Shown: positions 43,987-51,921 of the stretch, piece by piece | How the letters are laid out: each line of letters begins with the position of its first letter | How positions within the stretch are numbered: the first letter of the stretch is position 1 | Notes under the pieces: model-generated | What the model saw: only the letters and a program-made list of their open reading frames with translations | Databases searched by the model: none | What the model was told of the DNA's origin: nothing | Source: Nocardia neocaledoniensis | GTDB lineage: Bacteria; Actinomycetota; Actinomycetes; Mycobacteriales; Mycobacteriaceae | Length of the DNA stretch: 64,000 nt | Direction of reading: 5' to 3' | Assembly: GCF_003182135.1 (NCBI RefSeq) | Contig: NZ_QGTL01000007.1 | Location: 62,001 to 126,000 of the forward strand | Made by a program: the position numbers and the translations under genes

Positions 43987-44454
43987 TCAGACGAGCCACG
44001 ACCTCCCGCCATCGGGGTACTCGTCGAAGTCATCCGGCCAATCACTGGGGCCAACGGCGTCAGGCTCGAGTTTGGTCCGAGGAACGGACGGTGGCTCGGG
44101 TGGTGCCGGAGAAGCCCACTGCCACACGAATTGCGGCGAGTTCTTCAGTTCGAAGACCTCCGGTGGCACCGTGCCGGCTGTGAACTCGATCTCGCCCCAT
44201 GTGCAGTCGCCCTCCCGCACGCGGGCGGCGAATGCGACGAGCGCCGGGGAGGCTTGGTCTGCTGCTGCTAGAGCCGACATGAACTCGGCATCCACCATCG
44301 TCGGTTCCGTCATCAGCGCATCGACGTCGAGATTATCGAGTTGGATGCGTGCCGTCCGCAGATCGTCGACGGCGCCCATCACCTCGCGCACAAGCGCCTC
44401 CACGCCGGAGTCGAGATTCGCCTCTGATCTTCTGCGCCACTGTGGTGAGGTCAT
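43987..44454 (-). CDS. Unknown 155-residue protein of the second type VII locus
   Basis: A cytosolic-looking acidic protein. The first 60 residues are helical with a YbaB-like or chaperone-like look (RRRSEANLDSGVEALVREVMGAVDDLRTARIQLDNLDVDAL). The middle reads REGDCTWGEIEFTAGTVPPEVFELKNSPQFVWQW, and the C-terminus is Pro/Asp-rich (PDDFDEYPDGG). No family is recognised. ATG 44454 is favoured over 44457 for spacing to AAAGG. It lies 23 bases after a DUF3558 lipoprotein gene and is the third gene of that operon. Lower GC than the chromosome. Confidence 0.65.
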   Translation of the reverse strand: MTSPQWRRRSEANLDSGVEALVREVMGAVDDLRTARIQLDNLDVDALMTEPTMVDAEFMSALAAADQASPALVAFAARVREGDCTWGEIEFTAGTVPPEVFELKNSPQFVWQWASPAPPEPPSVPRTKLEPDAVGPSDWPDDFDEYPDGGRSWLV

Positions 44455-44477
44455 CATCTTCCTTTCGGCGGTGTGGA

Positions 44478-45122
44478 CTATTTCGAATCCAGGCTGGCGG
44501 CCAGTATGGGAGCCACAGTGCGCACCTGGTCACATGGCCCGACGGAATCTTCCGCGACTGGCATGTATGTCATCCGCAACATGCCCTCGTCGGTGTCGAC
44601 AGCTGCGGTACACGTTTCAGGCAGCGCTTTCAACGTGTACAGGACAGCACGTCGGCCGTTGATTTCGTACTTGTCGACGACATCCTGGAACTCTGAACTG
44701 GTTTCGACTTCGGACAGTGCGGTATTGGTCGCCTGAACGGTGAGACCTGCGAGAATCGTCTCTTCGCCATCCACCGTCGTCACGCGATAGAACGAACAGC
44801 CGATGACAACCATCGAGTCAGTGGCGGACTCGCCGGCTGACCGCGCACGAGTAATCGGCGAGAAACCGGCTTCGGCTACAAGGTCATCGCCGATACGGAA
44901 GCACGGGTCGAAAGTGACGGGCTTCTTCAGTCCCGCTTGCGGCGGCCCGGGCGATACCGGACGGGCAAATGTGCTGGTGAGCGAAGATCCCGAGGGCGTC
45001 GGTGTCGATGCGGTCTCGCTCGTTTCGCTGGTTGCACACGCGCTCATCACCGCACACAGAGCGACGATCGTGCCCGCGGCTAGCTGGTCTGCTCGGACTC
45101 GAGACTCGGAACGCTGATTCAT
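44478..45122 (-). CDS. DUF3558-family lipoprotein
   Basis: A 214-residue lipoprotein. The signal peptide ends in VMSAC (Cys29), then a Ser/Thr/Pro spacer, then a DUF3558 domain recognisable from FDPCFRIGDDLVAEAGFSP, VIGCSFYRV and the later TCTAAVD and GPCDQVR, with six Cys that can form disulfides. DUF3558 lipoproteins are abundant in Nocardia and its relatives and often sit beside type VII effectors; their role is unknown. The ATG overlaps the stop of the effector gene (ATGA), so the two are coupled. Confidence 0.85.
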   Translation of the reverse strand: MNQRSESRVRADQLAAGTIVALCAVMSACATSETSETASTPTPSGSSLTSTFARPVSPGPPQAGLKKPVTFDPCFRIGDDLVAEAGFSPITRARSAGESATDSMVVIGCSFYRVTTVDGEETILAGLTVQATNTALSEVETSSEFQDVVDKYEINGRRAVLYTLKALPETCTAAVDTDEGMLRMTYMPVAEDSVGPCDQVRTVAPILAASLDSK

Positions 45123-46348
45123 GAGTCTGCCCACGGTTCTGTACCGGACCCGATTTCATATCCGGTATCGGGACTGTTGAGAGTGTCGTTCACTTGCGAT
45201 ATTTTGGCGACGTCTTGTGCGATGGCAGCTTTGTGCGTGGCGTCGGCGACTTTGTCCATGACGGGTGCCATGTAGTCGTTCAACATTTGTTTTCCGCCCG
45301 CAACCGGGTCCTTCAGGAAGTCGAGTAGTTTGATCACCTTGTCGACAAGTTCTTTGATCTTCTTGACAGCATCGATCGCGAATTGGACGATCTCGGCGAA
45401 CTTCAAGCCGAGGGAGATCAATTCGTAGGCCGTCCCGACCCCTGGAACCTTCCGGAAGACTGTCTTGAAGGCGCCCTTCAGGTCCGAGAAATCGATCTGG
45501 CTGTTGATGACATCCCACAGCTTGGTAAGAACAACTCGGATTGCTTCCCGGATCTCGTTGGCGACAACACCGAAAGCATCGCTCACAACTCGGCCGACGG
45601 GGCCTTCCCATTTCATGGCGGGAATCTGCTTGTTGGCCCAGTCGTTGAAGGAAATGGCTGCCTTGCCGTTCCAGGAGCGGTCGACCTGTTTCATGCCGGA
45701 CTCGAGATTGTCGCCGCAGGCCTCCATGCCGTTTCCGGCAGCCTTGTGGGCTTCTCCGATCCGCCGGATTTCGCTCCAGTTTCCGGGGATCTTGTCGAGG
45801 CACATGCCTAGCGGATCGATGTCCTTGCCCGCCATGCGAGCGACATCTTTGATGGTGTCGTTGACGTCTTTGAGCGTCGGCGCGATCTGGCCGATAAGTT
45901 CGGCTGTGTCTTCTTTGTTTGCCTGCGGCTCTTTCAGTTCGAATTTCTTGGGCTTGCTGTAGGTGGCCGCGCCATCATATTGCTGGGTGATGCCCGACCG
46001 CTCGACATTGGGACTCGACGATTGACCATCGTCGATGTACATCGTGTGGCTGTTGAGTGCGTTGTAGTTCTGCTGATCCTGGTCGTGATACATCCAGGCA
46101 GCTTTATTGAGTTCGGTGCCGGTGTCCTGCGTTGTGCGGGCGGCGAGCGCCATGCGAACTTTCGTGGCGTTGGCGACTTCGATGAACGGCTGGATCAAGT
46201 CATCGATGATCGGGCCGTGAAGCCAATCGGCAGGTTGGCCGTGTTGTCCTATGAAATGTGCTGCGCTATTCGCATCTGCGCCCACCTCGCTAGTGAGATT
46301 GCCCAGGCCAGCGATTTCGCTGGGCACGGCAAGCAAAGTCTCGCTCAC
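45119..46348 (-). CDS. Large WXG-like type VII effector, no identified toxin domain
   Basis: A 409-residue mostly helical protein. Residues 1-90 resemble EspC-like ESX-associated proteins (LLAVPSEIAGLGNLTSEVGADANSAAHFIGQHG). The middle has a WXG-type hairpin with SWNGKAAISFNDWANKQIPAMKWEG (about residues 225-250). The C-terminal 150 residues are amphipathic and hydrophobic helices (GVGTAYELISLGLKFAEIVQFAIDAVKKIKELVDKVIKLLDFL). No enzyme motif is visible. GTG start after GGGGAGAG. A membrane-active or structural secreted role is conceivable but unproven. GC is visibly lower than in neighbouring chromosomal genes. Confidence 0.75.
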   Translation of the reverse strand: MSETLLAVPSEIAGLGNLTSEVGADANSAAHFIGQHGQPADWLHGPIIDDLIQPFIEVANATKVRMALAARTTQDTGTELNKAAWMYHDQDQQNYNALNSHTMYIDDGQSSSPNVERSGITQQYDGAATYSKPKKFELKEPQANKEDTAELIGQIAPTLKDVNDTIKDVARMAGKDIDPLGMCLDKIPGNWSEIRRIGEAHKAAGNGMEACGDNLESGMKQVDRSWNGKAAISFNDWANKQIPAMKWEGPVGRVVSDAFGVVANEIREAIRVVLTKLWDVINSQIDFSDLKGAFKTVFRKVPGVGTAYELISLGLKFAEIVQFAIDAVKKIKELVDKVIKLLDFLKDPVAGGKQMLNDYMAPVMDKVADATHKAAIAQDVAKISQVNDTLNSPDTGYEIGSGTEPWADS

Positions 46349-46614
46349 TTCTCTCCCCTCTCCGTCGCACCGAACCTATCAGTCTGCATCTGAGTAGGGG
46401 CTGCCACGCCTACAGCGGCAAGCTCCGCGCTGAGAGCGCCTGCAATCTCCGGTGCTGAACCTGTTGCTGCTTACGGGCACCGGGGTCCCGCGCGATTCGT
46501 GAGCGGGCTCTGGCACCATGACTACCGGTCACCGTGTATCGGGCGGCCCCAAGAGGGTAGCGAGGGCGCATCCGGTTTGTCGGGTCGCTTGCCTTCGCAT
46601 AATCGGGAGTTGAC

Positions 46615-46956
46615 ATGGCGATCGTGCGAACGGTGCGCAAGTACTGGGTGTTCAGTGTGTTGCTGGCAATCATCTGCGGCTGGCTGGTCCTGTCGGGGCT
46701 GTTCGGTCTGCTCAACGACGTGGTTACCTGCCCGACCTGGAACGTCTTTCTCTTGGACTTCTCCGGCTATGACCTGCGCCCGGGCGAAACGTGCGCAACG
46801 GCGAAATCCGGTGGCAGCTACGAAGACGTGAGGTTCGCCAACAACGCGATCGACTGGGCCAAGATCGGTGTCGGAGCGGTACTGCTGTGGGCGGGCGTGG
46901 GTAGTCTGATCGGTCTGTCGAAGAAAGCGGCTGACGGGGAAAGCGCTGACCACTAA
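46615..46956 (+). CDS. Small two-TM membrane protein, unknown
   Basis: A 113-residue protein with TM segments at about 10-32 (YWVFSVLLAIICGWLVLSGLFGLL) and 82-104 (AKIGVGAVLLWAGVGSLIGL). The loop between, with two Cys (VTCPT, GETCAT) and SGGSYEDVRFANNAIDW, would face outside and could be disulfide-bonded. GGGAG precedes the ATG. I recognise no family. It is divergent from the type VII locus across 266 bases that contain no gene or clear structure. Confidence 0.7.
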   Translation: MAIVRTVRKYWVFSVLLAIICGWLVLSGLFGLLNDVVTCPTWNVFLLDFSGYDLRPGETCATAKSGGSYEDVRFANNAIDWAKIGVGAVLLWAGVGSLIGLSKKAADGESADH

Positions 46957-46958
46957 CC

Positions 46959-47771
46959 TCAGCCCACCGGCGTCAACCGCAATCTCTCGGCGAGTTCGTT
47001 GAAGATGTAGAAGTTGGGGATGGTGCTCACGGGGGTGAGGGAGAGCCAGGTGCCCGCGTGTTTGACGCGGATGTGGCCGCTACGGGCGTCGATGAGCTGG
47101 ATGTTCTCCCAGGGGAAGGATTCGCCGCGCCAGGTGAGGGCGTCCAGGGAGAGGCCGAGGTCGCCGAAGGCGACGGTTTCGCCGTTGTCGATGGCGGCGA
47201 CGGCGAGGGGGAGTTGTGTTGCGGTGACGGCGGATTGGATGGCGCGGGCCCATTCGCGGGCGCGGGCGAAGCCCTCTTCGTCGATGGTGGTCTCGGCGGT
47301 GCCGGGTCCGGTGAGTTCGAGCACGTAGGACACGGCCGCGGTGTCGTGGAAGGGGATCATCTGCTGGCGCACTTCGGTACTGTCCCAACGGAATCCGGCG
47401 ACGCGCTGGCCGGAGCGATAGACGGTGACCCCGTTGTCGAACAGGTCGATCCGCGCGGCCCGGTTCTGCCGGTTGAGGATTCCGCGCCGCAGCGCGAGCA
47501 GGACGGGCACAGCGGCGAGCACGAGCAGCGCCACACCGCCCTGCCAGGAGCCGACGGCGGCGGTGATCACGCCGATGGTCGCGGTGGTGCCCGCGATGAT
47601 GCCGCAGCCGCGCACGAAGGTGTCGTCGGCGGGCGTGGCGAGGAAGGTGTCACGGTGTGCGCCGAGCTGCTGATACTCCGCCATCAGGTGTATCAGCTGG
47701 GTCAATGGCACGGTATGCCGGGCGTCGGCCACGTCCTCCGGCCTGTGCGGAGTGATCACTCGTCCCTCCAT
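46959..47771 (-). CDS. Membrane protein with PH-like domain, unknown
   Basis: A 270-residue protein. Two TM segments at about residues 55-95 (GCGIIAGTTATIGVITAAVGSW and GVALLVLAAVPVLLAL) form a hairpin, followed by a beta-rich cytosolic domain (RIDLFDNGVTVYRSGQRVAGFRWDSTEV; LDALTWRGESFPWENIQLIDARSGHIRVK) that looks like two PH-like folds. It resembles DUF6585-type proteins, uncertain. No catalytic residues. Its stop is three bases from the convergent small membrane protein gene. Confidence 0.68.
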   Translation of the reverse strand: MEGRVITPHRPEDVADARHTVPLTQLIHLMAEYQQLGAHRDTFLATPADDTFVRGCGIIAGTTATIGVITAAVGSWQGGVALLVLAAVPVLLALRRGILNRQNRAARIDLFDNGVTVYRSGQRVAGFRWDSTEVRQQMIPFHDTAAVSYVLELTGPGTAETTIDEEGFARAREWARAIQSAVTATQLPLAVAAIDNGETVAFGDLGLSLDALTWRGESFPWENIQLIDARSGHIRVKHAGTWLSLTPVSTIPNFYIFNELAERLRLTPVG

Positions 47772-47913
47772 GAGGCGTCTTCATCCGCGGCGAAGCGTAT
47801 TCGACGCGCCCCGTTACCGCTACTGCTAGGCGGCGAATGATACCTGCCCGCAGAATATTCGCAGCTGAGCGGCTGTCAATGGGTGTTCAACCGGCGCGAC
47901 TACCGTGGGCGAC

Positions 47914-48279
47914 ATGTCGCTTTCCTCCTCGGCGCCGCTCGCCGCCGCGGCCATCGTCGACCCCGACTATGTCGACGAGTATTCCGTCGCGGTGCCGCCG
48001 GGCGCGAGCACCGACCCCGCCGCGTGGACGCGCGCCATCTTCGGCCGCAATGCCTTCCCCGACCAGGCGCGCTCGGATACCGAACACCTCACCGGCAAGA
48101 CCATGCCGATGCTCGAGTTCGTCGCCTCGGTCCGCGTCGTCGACGGCACGGTGACACTGACGACCGTTGTGCGCTACCGCAATCGGTTCGGCCGGATCTA
48201 CTTCGCGCTGGCCGGCCTCGCCCACCGGCGGCTCGTGCCGCGCATGATGACCCGCGCGCGACGCCGCATGACCCGCTGA
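47914..48279 (+). CDS. DUF2867-like protein, short
   Basis: A 121-residue protein with DYVDEYSVAVPPGASTDPAAWTRAIFGRNAFP and LEFVASVRVVDGTVTLTTVVRYRNRFGRIYFALAGLAHRRLVPRMMTRA, the pattern of DUF2867/SRPBCC-related proteins. Function unknown. TACCGT (47901-47906) lies seven bases before the ATG and there is no Shine-Dalgarno, suggesting a leaderless mRNA; a GTG three codons upstream overlaps that hexamer and is less likely. Stop is one base from the convergent ZIP gene. Confidence 0.72.
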   Translation: MSLSSSAPLAAAAIVDPDYVDEYSVAVPPGASTDPAAWTRAIFGRNAFPDQARSDTEHLTGKTMPMLEFVASVRVVDGTVTLTTVVRYRNRFGRIYFALAGLAHRRLVPRMMTRARRRMTR

Positions 48280-48280
48280 C

Positions 48281-48967
48281 TCACCCCAGCGCGAAGGCGA
48301 CGAAGAACCCGGCTGCCGTGGCCATCCCCACCCACCAGCCGCCCTCGCGATAGGCCTCCGGAATGAGCGAATCGGCAAGCACGGCGATGGTCGCGCCACC
48401 GGCGAAGGCTTGGACGGCGCCGATGGCGGTGGGTGAGATGTCCTCGGCGAGAACATGTCCCAGCACCGTCACCAGCACGAGCACCGCGCCGGTGATCAGC
48501 CACAGCGCGAAGATGCGCACGGTGCCGAAGGCGTGCCGGTCGCGCATCAGGGTCGCGCCGCTGAGCGCCTCCGGGACATTGCCCGCCGCGATCGCGACCA
48601 CCAGCACCACGCCGCCGCCACCGGCGAGCGAGACGCCGAGCGCGGTGTTCTCCGGGATCCCGTCGAGGACCGTGCCCAGCAGCAGCGCCCAGCCGATCGC
48701 GGCGGCGCCCAGCTTCTCCTCGATGAAGTAGTTGGCGACGACGTACACCGCGGCGCCGAGGAACAGCGCGCCACCGGCGACGAGCGCGCCCTGCCCACGG
48801 AACGCGGGCTCGAACAGTTCCTCCGAGACCGCCGCGATCATGGTGCCGGCGCCGAATGCCATCAGCGCCCCGAGCACGGGTCTCGGCAGCGACCACCGCA
48901 GGCCGATCGCGACGCCGATCAGCAGGGGAACCACGGTACCGAGGCCGTACAGCAGGGCGGTGACCAT
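48281..48967 (-). CDS. ZIP-family divalent metal transporter
   Basis: A 228-residue, eight-TM metal permease. The metal-site helices are ALLLGTVLDGIPENTALGV (TM4) and GNVPEALSGATLM (TM5), variants of the HN-PEG and GH-PEG motifs. Substrate is probably Zn2+ or another divalent ion, direction uncertain. The ATG at 48967 is preceded by TAGGCT (minus strand, 48975-48980) with a seven-base gap and no Shine-Dalgarno, again the leaderless layout. Upstream reading frame to 49204 is unsupported. Confidence 0.82.
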   Translation of the reverse strand: MVTALLYGLGTVVPLLIGVAIGLRWSLPRPVLGALMAFGAGTMIAAVSEELFEPAFRGQGALVAGGALFLGAAVYVVANYFIEEKLGAAAIGWALLLGTVLDGIPENTALGVSLAGGGGVVLVVAIAAGNVPEALSGATLMRDRHAFGTVRIFALWLITGAVLVLVTVLGHVLAEDISPTAIGAVQAFAGGATIAVLADSLIPEAYREGGWWVGMATAAGFFVAFALG

Positions 48968-49026
48968 GAGCGACAGCCTAGATCCGGGCCGCGGCGCATG
49001 CCCTCGGACGCGCGTTAGGGTGAATC

Positions 49027-49818
49027 GTGGTGTTTGTGGACGAAGGTGAACGGAGCGCTCCGGCGATCGTGTGCGTCCACGGCATCCCCGGCTCGGTCGA
49101 CTGGTTCGCCGGCGTCGCCGAACGGCTCGCGCGCTCGTTCCGGGTGATCCGCGTCGACGTGCGCGATCACGGCGCCGAGACGGGCCGGTTCGACGCGGCG
49201 TCACGCACGGCCCCGATCGCGGCGCTGCTGGACGAGCTCGAGCTGACGGATGTGACCGTCGTCGGTCATTCCTTCGGCGCCGAGATCGCGCTCGAACTCG
49301 CGACCACCACCTCGCGGGTGGGGCGGGTGGTCCTGGTCGGCCAGGCGCCGGACTATCGCGCCGCGAACATCCCCGGCGTCGCCCGCTGGGTGGTCCGCCC
49401 GTCGACGGTGCGGTGGGCGCAACGCTTGACCCCCGGCGTGCTGATCCGGCTGGCCAACCGCAGTGTCTTCGCGCCCCGTTTCCGCTACGACTCCGCGCCC
49501 GGCCTGGCCGAGGCGGTGGTCCGGGACTTCCGCGGCGCTGTCCCGGCCGCCATGGCCTATGCCGTCAGCGGCCGCGCCGACGACCTCGCCGCGCACCCGC
49601 TCGACGAGCGCGTGGCAGCCCTCGACCTGCCCGTGCTGGCGATTCACGGCAGACACGATCACCTCTACGACAGCACCGCCACGCTGGCCCGCTTCGCCGC
49701 GGCGGGGGCGCGCACCCATCTGGTCGAGCACGCGGGTCATTCCCCGCAGGTCGAGCAGCCGGACGAATTCGTCACGGTACTGGAGGATTTCGTGCGCTCA
49801 GAGTCCGTCGAGCGCTGA
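49027..49818 (+). CDS. Alpha/beta hydrolase
   Basis: A 263-residue serine hydrolase. The oxyanion loop VCVHGIPGS, the nucleophile elbow VVGHSFGAE, the acid region IHGRHDHLYD and the catalytic His in VEHAGHSPQVE are all present, so it should be active. It resembles C-C hydrolases and haloperoxidase-like esterases; substrate unknown. The GTG start has TAGGGT five bases ahead and no Shine-Dalgarno. The last 21 bases overlap the 3' end of the convergent SMP-30-like gene. Confidence 0.85.
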   Translation: MVFVDEGERSAPAIVCVHGIPGSVDWFAGVAERLARSFRVIRVDVRDHGAETGRFDAASRTAPIAALLDELELTDVTVVGHSFGAEIALELATTTSRVGRVVLVGQAPDYRAANIPGVARWVVRPSTVRWAQRLTPGVLIRLANRSVFAPRFRYDSAPGLAEAVVRDFRGAVPAAMAYAVSGRADDLAAHPLDERVAALDLPVLAIHGRHDHLYDSTATLARFAAAGARTHLVEHAGHSPQVEQPDEFVTVLEDFVRSESVER

Positions 49819-50766
49819 CACCACGAAGGGCCCCGGCTTCGCGTCCCCACCCATCGGTCCGCCCTTGTCGAACTGCGACGACACGATCAGCGCGCGGTCG
49901 CCGCGGTGCGCCATCGTGGTGGGGATGCTCAGCGCGGGATCGTGGAATTCCCGCTCCCGCGTCGCGGCGGCGCCGTTGTCGGTGACGCGCCAGCGGCTGA
50001 TGGTGTTGTCGGTGTTGTGGACCACCCACAGGGTGTCGCCGCGCAGTTCCATGCCGTCGCCGTGGCGCACGTCGCCGCCGCTCAGCGCCACCTTGCGGAT
50101 CGGCTCGGCGCCGGACAGGTCGATGCGATACAGCTCGCCCGCCGACATCGCCACGACCAGCAGGTGGGTCCCGGCCTCGTCGGCCACGATTCCGTTGAGC
50201 TCGAACGTCTTCGGATCGCGCGGTCCGAGGATCGGCGCGAGATCGAACGCGACGGTCAATTCGCCTCGGCCCGTGGCGATCCCGTCGGCACTCGCGCGGT
50301 AGACGACGTTGCGCACGCTGTCGGTGAGGTAGGCGCTGCCGTCGGCGCCGAAGGCGAGATCGTTCACGAAGCGCGGAGCCGTTCCCGGCGCATCGAATCG
50401 GGCGAGCAGGGCACGAGAGGTGGTGTCGTACACCGTGACTCCCGCGGTCGAGTCGATCACCCACAGCCTGCCCGCGCGGTCGACGCGCAGTCCGTTGGTG
50501 GTCTTGCGGCCGTCGGCGCCCGCGGGCAGGAACACCTCGGCGCGGGTCGCGGCACCGGCGGCCCGGTACACGGTGCCGTCGGCATAGGAGCCGACATAGC
50601 TGTCGCCGGTGCGGGCGTCCACCGCGATGCCCTCGGGGTAGACGGCGGCGCCGGGGAGTTCATAGGCGGTGCTCAGGGTGGGTGCGGCGGCCGGGGCATC
50701 GGTACCGCAGGCGGTGACGGCCAGGCAAGCGATGGCTACCGCGAGGGTCGTACCGGTCCTGATCAT
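49798..50766 (-). CDS. SMP-30/gluconolactonase-like beta-propeller lipoprotein
   Basis: A 322-residue secreted lipoprotein (lipobox VTAC, Cys20) followed by a six-bladed propeller. Repeating blade motifs are YPEGIAVDARTGDSYVGSYADGTVYR, TNGLRVDRAGRLWVIDST, VNDLAFGADGSAYLTDSV, LNGIVADEAGTHLLVV and HGDGMELRGDTLWVVHNTDN. The conserved Asn/Asp residues that bind the metal in SMP-30 proteins are plausible in the ND and NG positions. Lactonase or ligand-binding role is inferred. It is divergent from a MarR gene that probably controls it. Confidence 0.83.
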   Translation of the reverse strand: MIRTGTTLAVAIACLAVTACGTDAPAAAPTLSTAYELPGAAVYPEGIAVDARTGDSYVGSYADGTVYRAAGAATRAEVFLPAGADGRKTTNGLRVDRAGRLWVIDSTAGVTVYDTTSRALLARFDAPGTAPRFVNDLAFGADGSAYLTDSVRNVVYRASADGIATGRGELTVAFDLAPILGPRDPKTFELNGIVADEAGTHLLVVAMSAGELYRIDLSGAEPIRKVALSGGDVRHGDGMELRGDTLWVVHNTDNTISRWRVTDNGAAATREREFHDPALSIPTTMAHRGDRALIVSSQFDKGGPMGGDAKPGPFVVSALDGL

Positions 50767-50821
50767 GATGAAGCCTCTCGTTCATGTAATGCCAGACATC
50801 ATGCAACGAGCAGAAATGTAG

Positions 50822-50835
50822 ATTAGAACTCTAAT
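50822..50835. promoter_or_regulatory. Candidate MarR operator
   Basis: Perfect inverted repeat ATTAGA-AC-TCTAAT in the 113-base gap between the divergent SMP-30-like lipoprotein and marR-type genes. Its AT-rich character and position fit a MarR site serving both promoters. Upstream ATGTAATGCCAGACATCATG (about 50784-50803) is a second, imperfect candidate. Confidence 0.5.
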
Positions 50836-50879
50836 GATCGTCAAGAGCGTTACCTCGAGTCGACGGATACCATGCCCCC

Positions 50880-51329
50880 ATGACGTCCATGCCCTCGACC
50901 GAGAGGCTGGGCACGTTTCTCAAGCGTGCCGAGCAAGCGATGATCGCGGCGAAGACGGCCGCGCTCAAACCGGCCGGGCTGACGGTTCCGCAGTTCAGCG
51001 CGTTGATGTACCTCGCGGAGAACCCCGGCATCTCGGCCGCCGCCCTCGCGCGCCTGGCGGGGGTGACGCCGCCGACCATGAACACCGTCCTGACCAACCT
51101 GCAGGAGCGCGGCCTGGTCGAACGCTCACCGCACGAATGGCACAAGAACGTGCTCGAGACGCGGCTGACCGAGAGCGGCAAGGAGCTGACCGCCGCGGCC
51201 GACGCGCGCGCGATCGCCGTGGAGCGCGCCGTCGGCGACCGCTTCACCGCCGACGAGTTCGCCACCTTGACCGCGCTGCTGGCCCGGACCGCGCAGGCCT
51301 TCGAGGAGGTCAGGCAGGACCTGCCCTAG
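50880..51329 (+). CDS. MarR-family transcriptional regulator
   Basis: A 149-residue winged-helix dimer. Core: LTVPQFSALMYLAENPGISAAALARLAGVTPPTMNTVLTNLQERGLVERSPH, with the wing and the dimerising C-terminal helices (FATLTALLARTAQAFEEV). Ligand unknown. TACCAT (50868-50873) lies six bases before the ATG with no Shine-Dalgarno, so the mRNA is probably leaderless. It likely represses the divergent propeller lipoprotein. A terminator at 51336-51367 ends the unit. Confidence 0.88.
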   Translation: MTSMPSTERLGTFLKRAEQAMIAAKTAALKPAGLTVPQFSALMYLAENPGISAAALARLAGVTPPTMNTVLTNLQERGLVERSPHEWHKNVLETRLTESGKELTAAADARAIAVERAVGDRFTADEFATLTALLARTAQAFEEVRQDLP

Positions 51330-51335
51330 AACGCG

Positions 51336-51367
51336 GAGAGCCCGCCGGACGGATCCGGCGGGCTCTC
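51336..51367. terminator. Bidirectional terminator
   Basis: Perfect 13-base stem GAGAGCCCGCCGG (51336-51348) and CCGGCGGGCTCTC (51355-51367) with a six-base loop, between the convergent MarR and SRPBCC genes. Confidence 0.85.
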
Positions 51368-51381
51368 GGGATATCGCTGGG

Positions 51382-51834
51382 TCAGCGCTCCGCGGCGGCC
51401 TTGACCTTGCGCAGAGTCTCCTCCATACCGGCGACGAGGTCGGCCTCGAACTTCTCCTCGCCACCCATGGCCACCTTGATGGTCCCGCGCAGCCAGCCGG
51501 GCAGGCCCTTGGCGTCGACGGTGCGGGTCTCCACCACGCGGGTGCCGGTGGCGGTCGGCTCGAGGTCGTAGCGCCACACCGTGCGGTTCTCGTTCATCCG
51601 GAACGCGAAGGACCGGTTGGGCTCGAAGGCCACGATGCGCGAGGTGGTCGGGTAGACCTTCCAGCCCACCTTGTTGACGTTGACGGTGAACACGCCGTCA
51701 CGGACGCCGCCGAGCGGGATCATCTTGAGCGTCGTCGGGCTGAGCTCGGAGACCCGACGGAGATCGGCCAGGATCGACCACACCTTCTCCGGCGCGGCGG
51801 CGATATCGATGCTGGCTTCGAGATTGTTGGGCAA
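51382..51834 (-). CDS. SRPBCC family protein (polyketide-cyclase-like)
   Basis: A 150-residue helix-grip protein: NNLEASIDIAAAPEKVWSILADLRRVSELSPTTLKM is the usual N-terminus, FEPNRSFAFRMNENRTVWRYDLEPTATGTRVVETR the middle strands, and GMEETLRKVKAAAER the last helix. Such mycolate-bacterial proteins bind lipids or aromatic ligands; ligand unknown. The start is TTG 51832-51834, chosen because GGAGG lies five bases upstream; the longer frame lacks a site. Confidence 0.8.
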   Translation of the reverse strand: MPNNLEASIDIAAAPEKVWSILADLRRVSELSPTTLKMIPLGGVRDGVFTVNVNKVGWKVYPTTSRIVAFEPNRSFAFRMNENRTVWRYDLEPTATGTRVVETRTVDAKGLPGWLRGTIKVAMGGEEKFEADLVAGMEETLRKVKAAAER

Positions 51835-51921
51835 CGGTGCCTCCGGGATGCGTGTGACGGTCGGTCTCAGTAAGCATAGGTAGGGCGGCCCCCGCATTCC
51901 TCCCCCCAGGGTCGTATTTCA

